A stretch of 64,000 bases of DNA from Methanosarcina mazei S-6. GTDB lineage: Archaea; Halobacteriota; Methanosarcinia; Methanosarcinales; Methanosarcinaceae. This document shows, piece by piece, positions 61,187 through 64,000 of this stretch (position 1 is the stretch's first letter; each line of letters starts with the position of its first letter). Below the pieces are notes generated by a model, which was given only the letters and a program-made list of their open reading frames with translations, was not told where the DNA came from and searched no databases. The DNA lies in contig NZ_CP009512.1 in assembly GCF_000970205.1 (NCBI RefSeq), forward strand, positions 2,046,001 to 2,110,000, read 5' to 3'. Made by a program: the position numbers and the translations under genes.

Positions 61187-61247
61187 TTAGAATAGTATGA
61201 TAATTACACCAACAAAGTGTCAAAAAAAATACGAAGAGGGAGGGAGA

Positions 61248-62537
61248 GTGCTGGATCGAAAGAGGAATGTAATAGAAGAGTCCTGCGGCACAATGTTTGG
61301 TACAGTTTCAAGACATTCATTAAGTATAATCATCCTGTTGACTCCTTTGTTTTTGATGGATAAAGGAGAAGAGAAAACAAAAGCAAAATCCACATCTTGG
61401 GAAAAAACAGCGTTTTTATGGAGAGAGGAAAACGAAAGTGAACTTTCGGGCAGGACGCTGCTGAATGATGAAAATGACTGCCGTTTACTCGTACAGAATA
61501 TAAAAGGCTTTATAGGGTTCAGGGCGAATGAGAACTTTGAACCGGTATTTATTGATGGAGATGTGAAAGGCATAACCGGTTATGATAAAAAGGATTTTCT
61601 ATCCAGAGAAGCAAGATGGTTAGAAATAATCGTATCTGAAGACTTACCTCTAATTTTTAAGAATGTAAAAACAGCTTTGTCTAACCCGGTTGCACCCGCC
61701 GAAATCGAGTATCGCATACGGAACAGAGATGGTGATATAAAGTGGATCAGGCAGGTTATTCAGAAAACTCCGTCGGGTTCTGGAAAGCACGGAGAAGTAC
61801 AGGGATTTATTCGTGATATCACCGTAAGTAAACTGGCAGCAATTTCTCTGGAAAAAATTGAGAATGTACGCATAAAAGAAGTTAATCACAGGATAAAAAA
61901 TAACCTTCAGGTGATCTCATCCCTGCTAAGTCTCGAAGCTGAAAAATCCACCGATCCGGAAATTCTTGAAGTCTTTCGGAAAAGTCAGAATCGTATAGCT
62001 ACAATGTCTCTGATCCATCAAAAACTCTGCATAGGAGAAACACATATCATTGATTTTTCAGACTATCTTCGGAAACTTACTGAAGGACTTTTCGGTTCCT
62101 ACCGGGTAGGAACTGAAAGGGTCAATCTGAGACTGGAACTCGAACAGGTTTATATGGCAACAGATACCGCAGTACCTCTTGGCATTATTGTCAACGAACT
62201 GGTTTCAAACTCTCTGAAACACGCCTTTCTACCTGGAGAAGGGGGAGAAATTCGAGTAAGTCTTTCCCGGATGAAGAATTACGAAAAAGAATTTAAAAAC
62301 TCCGGAAACTCAGGAATTGTACCGAGCTACTCAAATGGAAAAGATTTACAGTTCATCCTGACCGTAGAAGACAATGGCCGGGGAATTCCGAAATTAGTGA
62401 ACCTTCAGAATAGTAATTCTCTTGGATTGCAGCTCGTAAACATTTTTGTTGAACAGATTGGAGGTTCTATTGAACTTAAAAGAGACAGAGGGACAAAGTT
62501 TAATATCCACTTCAGTAAGCTAGAAAAAGAAAAATGA
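61248..62537 (+). CDS. Histidine kinase with PAS and HisKA_2 domains
   Basis: About 429 aa from GTG 61248, chosen because GGGAGGGAGA lies directly upstream; the frame is open back to ATG 61197 without a site. A short N-terminal region (IIILLTPLFLMDKGEEK) could be a weak membrane anchor. Then a PAS domain (about residues 80-190: FEPVFIDGDVKGITGYDKKD, EYRIRNRDGDIKWIRQVIQK), a HisKA_2 dimerisation domain with the phosphoacceptor His in KEVNHRIKNNLQVISSLLSL, and a HATPase domain with IVNELVSNSLKHAF (N box), VEDNGRGIP (G1) and NSLGLQLVNIFVEQIGG. No receiver gene is next to it. Divergent from the RHH regulator. Confidence 0.9.
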   Translation: MLDRKRNVIEESCGTMFGTVSRHSLSIIILLTPLFLMDKGEEKTKAKSTSWEKTAFLWREENESELSGRTLLNDENDCRLLVQNIKGFIGFRANENFEPVFIDGDVKGITGYDKKDFLSREARWLEIIVSEDLPLIFKNVKTALSNPVAPAEIEYRIRNRDGDIKWIRQVIQKTPSGSGKHGEVQGFIRDITVSKLAAISLEKIENVRIKEVNHRIKNNLQVISSLLSLEAEKSTDPEILEVFRKSQNRIATMSLIHQKLCIGETHIIDFSDYLRKLTEGLFGSYRVGTERVNLRLELEQVYMATDTAVPLGIIVNELVSNSLKHAFLPGEGGEIRVSLSRMKNYEKEFKNSGNSGIVPSYSNGKDLQFILTVEDNGRGIPKLVNLQNSNSLGLQLVNIFVEQIGGSIELKRDRGTKFNIHFSKLEKEK

Positions 62538-62882
62538 GGCTTTCCTAGACATTAATTTCAGTCAGGCATGTAAAAGTATGCTCTTGCTGTAGGGAATATG
62601 GCAAGTATAAGCCAACTTTCCGCAGTAAAATTTTAGATGTCATAATTATTTTTGTTATCGATTTTGAAACTAACGTCATGTAATTGGACATTTATGCATG
62701 AGGTAAAAGCAACTATAGGAGCTTTAGAGACTAAAAATGATATCAATTAATTATCATCAAGTTACACCAATGGTCAAAATTACTTAATCTGTTTCAAAAA
62801 CGCAATCAGGGAAAATGTCGATTTTCTAAAAAATACTGCAGAACATGGGTTGAAATTAGACTTCTCCTTTTTTAAAATCCAC
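62538..62882. other. Intergenic region
   Basis: Between the convergent histidine kinase and radical SAM genes. AT-rich, no gene seen. Confidence 0.4.
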
Positions 62883-63971
62883 TCAGACCAGTAAATCCTC
62901 AATCCCTGCCTCTCTTACAATCTCAATTGCCTTCTCCTCTTCTTCAGGTGTAAGCTGGCGGGCAATTTCCGGGTATTCCATTGCATGGTAGCAGGGCCTG
63001 TACTGGAACATAAGGTTGAACCTGGTCTCAGGGATATTTTTTGCAACCCATTCTGCGATCGGTTTTGTGCAGCATTCGAGGTTGTCCGGGAGTACGAGGT
63101 GTCTGAGAAGAACTTCTGCTGTTTTGTAAGCAAATTTAAAATTTGGCTGGACGATTTCGAGATAATTCTTTATTTTTGAATATTTACGGGCACAGTCATT
63201 GTTTCCGTATTTGAAATCCCCGAGGTAGACATCCACCACTCCTTCCAGAATTTCTGCAATCTCAGGGGAATGATACATATTTGAGTTCCAGATAACCGGG
63301 TTGTTTTGTGAGGTTTCCCTGATGGTTTTGAGGATAGTGTATGTGTGAGGGGTAGGGGTTACGAAATTCACATTTTTAGCCCCATGGAGACGCCTTAAGT
63401 CTATCAGTTTTGCAAGCTTCCTGGGCTCAACCTTTGTTCCGCATTTCGGACATGTGGAGATTTCCCAGTTCTGGCAGTAGACGCAGGCAAAAACGCAGCC
63501 TGAGAAGAAAATAGTGTGTGAAGGGACGAGTTCGGGCTCTTCTCCCATATGCATGAATTCGGAGGAGTAATAAGAAGAATCTGTCAGCCTGCAGAAGCCT
63601 TTTTCACCCTCCTCTCTGTTGACCCCGCAGTTCCATCCGCAACAGGAACAGTTCCTGAGCATCCTGCCCACAATTGTGATCTTGAGGTCAAGCAAAGACG
63701 TGCTGGCTTTAGGGATCTCAAGGAAACTTTCCGTATACATCCTCAGCCTGTCCGGGCTATCTGCATAAACAAGGGAGTCCATAGCTTCTATGTCAAGGCT
63801 TTCCCGCAGTTTCCTGTACTCTCTGATGCTTGCTTCATGGATTCTCCGGAGCTCTTCAAGTTCCATTTCAGGATCAAATTCGACTGAAATTCTCTCTGTT
63901 ATGCGGCAGAGGGCAGGCATTTCATCTCCCTGCACCCTGAGATAGCGTTTCAGGTATTTCGGGACTGCCAT
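62883..63971 (-). CDS. Radical SAM protein, PflX-like (COG1313 type)
   Basis: 362 aa. The CxxxCxxC motif of radical SAM enzymes is in FFSGCVFACVYCQNWEIS (C159, C163, C166). Before it lies an extra Cys cluster (NCSCCGWNCGVNREEGEKGF then C), as in PflX/PflA-related proteins, and after it HTYTILKTIRET and NSNMYHSPEIAEIL. These proteins resemble pyruvate formate-lyase activating enzymes, but most COG1313 members activate unknown targets. ATG 63971. It runs off into the region at the window end, with no visible partner gene. Confidence 0.88.
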   Translation of the reverse strand: MAVPKYLKRYLRVQGDEMPALCRITERISVEFDPEMELEELRRIHEASIREYRKLRESLDIEAMDSLVYADSPDRLRMYTESFLEIPKASTSLLDLKITIVGRMLRNCSCCGWNCGVNREEGEKGFCRLTDSSYYSSEFMHMGEEPELVPSHTIFFSGCVFACVYCQNWEISTCPKCGTKVEPRKLAKLIDLRRLHGAKNVNFVTPTPHTYTILKTIRETSQNNPVIWNSNMYHSPEIAEILEGVVDVYLGDFKYGNNDCARKYSKIKNYLEIVQPNFKFAYKTAEVLLRHLVLPDNLECCTKPIAEWVAKNIPETRFNLMFQYRPCYHAMEYPEIARQLTPEEEEKAIEIVREAGIEDLLV

Positions 63972-64000
63972 ACTAGGATATCTGTTTGCATGGGTTATAG

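Noticed and set aside
60741-61223. Extended N-terminus of the RHH protein as a membrane segment
   Set aside because: The added residues come from the promoter/palindrome region. The RHH domain begins exactly at ATG 61106, which is the better start.

Overview
The window looks like a chromosome segment of a Methanosarcina species. The evidence is the end of an F420-reducing hydrogenase operon (frhD-frhG-frhB), several families typical of Methanosarcinales (DUF3344 surface proteins, YVTN beta-propeller proteins, single-domain KaiC proteins, a receiver with a methanogen-type output domain), an archaeal XPB-Bax1 pair, TTG/GTG starts behind GGAGG-type ribosome binding sites, and long AT-rich intergenic regions full of short tandem repeats. 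The species was not determined.

Layout. 1-1.8 kb: end of the frh operon. 2.3-4.9 kb: glutaredoxin and a glycogen-debranching-type enzyme. 5-12 kb: a loosely packed, partly decayed stretch with a frameshifted GNAT acetyltransferase coupled to a 48-aa ORF, a two-CDGSH iron-sulfur protein, a cysteine-cluster protein, a VOC protein, a yeast-type cytosine deaminase, small membrane proteins, gene remnants and a dispersed repeat. 12.4-19.2 kb: large secreted surface proteins. 16.2-35.5 kb: the main accessory locus. It has six genes carrying seven DUF3344 modules, a secreted partner protein, a LolD/MacB-type ATPase, an FtsX/MacB-type permease, and the parts of an ECF importer: EcfT, a fused double ATPase, and a probable S component with an extracellular domain. 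I read this as a candidate surface capture and import system of unknown substrate.

36-47.6 kb: a DUF2117-like protein, a secreted helical protein, tRNA-Leu(CAA), CutA, a site-2 protease, two KaiC-like ATPases flanking a response regulator, an intron-containing tRNA-Arg(TCG), an ElaA-like GNAT and a multi-pass membrane protein. 48-52.6 kb: small ORFs, then Bax1 nuclease and XPB helicase. 52.6-57.3 kb: a small island between the intact XPB 5' end and a decayed second copy of that 5' end. It holds a secreted caspase-like (clan CD type) protein gene split by an IS630-type element with a TA target duplication, followed by two PepSY-type secreted paralogs whose 5' halves are almost identical.

57.5-64 kb: an HD phosphohydrolase, a histidine phosphatase, a 5'-truncated SagB-type nitroreductase, a small hypothetical protein, an RHH regulator divergent from a PAS-HisKA_2 histidine kinase, and a PflX-type radical SAM protein.

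All calls come from reading sequence and motifs. No database search was run. Substrate assignments and the proposed systems are inference.
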